A DNA stretch of 21,820 nucleotides from a virus. The notes beneath the pieces were generated by a model. The model saw only the letters and a list, made by a program, of their open reading frames with translations. It was not told the DNA's origin and did no database searches. Below are positions 20,874-21,820 of this stretch, piece by piece; position 1 is the stretch's first letter, and every line of letters begins with the position of its first letter. The stretch is taken from the IMG/VR virus record IMGVR_UViG_3300032213_001053, positions 1 to 21,820 of that record. One strand, written 5' to 3'. The position numbers and the translations under genes are program-made.

Positions 20874-20902
20874 TTGACAATAAATCGGTTTGGGCATATA
20901 AT
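20874..20902 (+). promoter_or_regulatory. Early-type sigma-70 promoter, copy 2
   Basis: TTGACA (20874-20879), spacer ATAAATCGGTTTGGGCA, perfect TATAAT (20897-20902). TGCCCAAAC at 20865-20873 is the exact reverse complement of GTTTGGGCA at 20888-20896, so the -35 box lies within a stem-like inverted repeat. Confidence 0.93.
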
Positions 20903-20935
20903 ACTTGTATTGACAGTAAAGAAACGGAGTAACAA

Positions 20936-21202
20936 ATGAAATCCAAAAAGCATCTTTTCGTGGTTCTTGACAAGTTTTTCAATACCGACAAATATACTAA
21001 AAACAAGTTGAATTCTGTGGGTAATGAGACCTATGGCAAAAAGTCTATGATTTATGTGGATACTGGTGACTCTAAAATCCGTGTAAAACTGGAAGCTTTT
21101 TTGCAGGCTGATGGGTTTGTTGTTAACACGAACTACTACCCCGGTAGCGGCACGGTAGAAGTGCAGGTATCTTACTTCCGCGGCGACAATTGGAATGCAT
21201 AA
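20936..21202 (+). CDS. Probable early protein, 88 aa
   Basis: An 88-residue basic protein after promoter copy 2 and ACGGAG. It starts MKSKKHLFVVLDKFFNTDKY and includes YGKKSMIYVDTGDSKIRVKL, LQADGFVVNTNYYPGSGTVE and VSYFRGDNW, suggesting an alpha/beta fold with a C-terminal beta sheet. No family recognised. The stop lies only five bases before the next -35 box. Confidence 0.8.
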   Translation: MKSKKHLFVVLDKFFNTDKYTKNKLNSVGNETYGKKSMIYVDTGDSKIRVKLEAFLQADGFVVNTNYYPGSGTVEVQVSYFRGDNWNA

Positions 21203-21207
21203 AAAGG

Positions 21208-21236
21208 TTGACAATAAATCATTTTGGGCATATAAT
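21208..21236 (+). promoter_or_regulatory. Early-type sigma-70 promoter, copy 3
   Basis: TTGACA (21208-21213), 17-base spacer ATAAATCATTTTGGGCA, perfect TATAAT (21231-21236), then a leader with ACGGAG before ATG 21269. Confidence 0.93.
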
Positions 21237-21268
21237 ATAGTCTTAGACAGTTAAACAACGGAGCAAAT

Positions 21269-21736
21269 ATGAAGATCGCAATCTACACTCAAGTCCGCGA
21301 AAATTACGGTACTGTTGCTGAACCCTACTGGAAGATGAAGGGTGGCGAGGTGTTCATTGTCCCGGATCTGACTCCCCTTCAGGTTCTCAAAGTTACAAAC
21401 TACGGTATCCCGACCCTTAAGGCTCTGATCGAAACCCGTTCCGATATGTATGAGGAGTATGTTGTTGACTACGCAATCCTTGATAATGACGCCGTAGTCT
21501 GTGAGGAGTGGGAGACCCCGTTTGAATTGCGTTGGATCGGTGGTCGTTGGGTTGCTAATCGCACCGTTGAGAATGGTGAGTATGGGTACATGAACTCCAA
21601 GGTCGAGCGTAAGACCGAAGAGTACGATATGCTCATGGGTGGTGAGCGTGGTAACTACCGAGTAGTGTACACCATGCGTAACGGTGACATGGTTACTGGT
21701 AAGCAGGTGTCTGATTATCTGGCTAAAGCCGCATAA
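21269..21736 (+). CDS. Probable early protein, 155 aa
   Basis: A 155-residue acidic protein after promoter copy 3. It begins MKIAIYTQVRENYGTVAEPY, has GGEVFIVPDLTPLQ, EYVVDYAILDNDAVVCEEWE, FELRWIGGRW and ends VVYTMRNGDMVTGKQVSDYL. The 'KIAIYTQxxENYG' opening is one I associate with small phage proteins of unknown function; it looks like a beta-rich domain. Its codons are clearly GC-richer than the genes before 20460. An overlapping frame on the minus strand is a shadow. Confidence 0.8.
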   Translation: MKIAIYTQVRENYGTVAEPYWKMKGGEVFIVPDLTPLQVLKVTNYGIPTLKALIETRSDMYEEYVVDYAILDNDAVVCEEWETPFELRWIGGRWVANRTVENGEYGYMNSKVERKTEEYDMLMGGERGNYRVVYTMRNGDMVTGKQVSDYLAKAA

Positions 21737-21745
21737 GACCCGAGG

Positions 21746-21774
21746 TTGACAATAAATCAGTTTGGGCATATAAT
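21746..21774 (+). promoter_or_regulatory. Early-type sigma-70 promoter, copy 4
   Basis: TTGACA (21746-21751), spacer ATAAATCAGTTTGGGCA, perfect TATAAT (21769-21774). The leader after it is shorter and diverges from copies 1-3. Confidence 0.92.
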
Positions 21775-21791
21775 ACTTGACGGAAGTAGTC

Positions 21792-21820
21792 ATGACTCTG
21801 TGTGATAAAGTTGAAACCGA
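21792..21820 (+). CDS. Start of a further early gene (3' partial)
   Basis: ATG 21792 follows promoter copy 4 and CGGA with suitable spacing; the frame reads MTLCDKVET and is open at the window end. By the pattern of the preceding units an early protein gene is expected here. The predicted leader would be only about ten bases, so the true start could lie further on. Confidence 0.45.

Noticed and set aside
20795-21214. Minus-strand 139-residue frame
   Set aside because: Crosses two promoters and two plus-strand genes with matched ribosome sites; no motif.
21251-21793. Minus-strand 180-residue frame
   Set aside because: Shadow of the 155-residue plus-strand gene and would be read through promoter 4.
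1-21820. tRNA genes and CRISPR arrays
   Set aside because: I saw no GGTTCRANYCC-type arm within a cloverleaf and no regularly spaced repeats.

Overview
The window looks like a stretch of a large, AT-rich, T4-like (myovirus-type) phage genome, probably infecting a freshwater betaproteobacterium (Burkholderiales-like host). The phage assignment rests on dense small genes with ATGA/TAATG junctions, many short proteins of types I recall from cyanophage and pelagiphage relatives of T4, a T4 RNase H-type FEN nuclease, a TATAAATA late-promoter-like site, and a large protein opening with what looks like a T4-type capsid-targeting sequence. The host inference rests on a betaproteobacterial-looking DnaK, an exported Ala/Lys/Pro-rich peptide and a phasin-like protein. 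No database search was possible, so family names come from motifs and memory.

Layout. Positions 1-1646 hold sugar-nucleotide and glycosyltransferase genes: the C-terminal end of a nucleotidyltransferase fused to a cupin, then a GT-B glycosyltransferase. Positions 1668-3649 hold a full-length dnaK interrupted by one in-frame TAA and closed by a strong terminator. Positions 3698-7835 carry folE, queD and queE (the first three steps towards the 7-deazaguanine preQ0) mixed with a second cytidylyltransferase-like gene and six small conserved proteins. Positions 7832-10211 return to surface-sugar genes: a second GT-B glycosyltransferase, a GalE-like epimerase and a small protein.

Positions 10208-13504 on the minus strand encode one 1098-residue mosaic protein. 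It has a capsid-targeting-like N-terminus, many (hydrophobic)-x-Glu sites resembling prohead-protease cleavage sites, and a C-terminal domain resembling the mycobacteriophage GP88 family. A short divergent intergenic region separates it from uvdE (UV-damage endonuclease). After two more conserved genes and a sigma-70-like promoter comes the FEN/RNase H nuclease gene, leading a tightly coupled run of eight small genes to 19103. Two separately spaced host-like genes follow (exported peptide, phasin-like protein), then four very small or small genes ending at a terminator at 20475-20503.

From 20515 to the end the style changes. Single genes each follow a near-identical perfect sigma-70 promoter (TTGACA, 17-base conserved spacer, TATAAT) and three of the four share an ACGGAG ribosome site. 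These look like early, host-polymerase-driven takeover genes, and their codons are visibly richer in G and C. The working picture is a phage that remodels surface sugars, probably makes modified DNA through preQ0 if queC and a transferase lie elsewhere, repairs UV damage, and may package and process a multi-domain protein inside its head.
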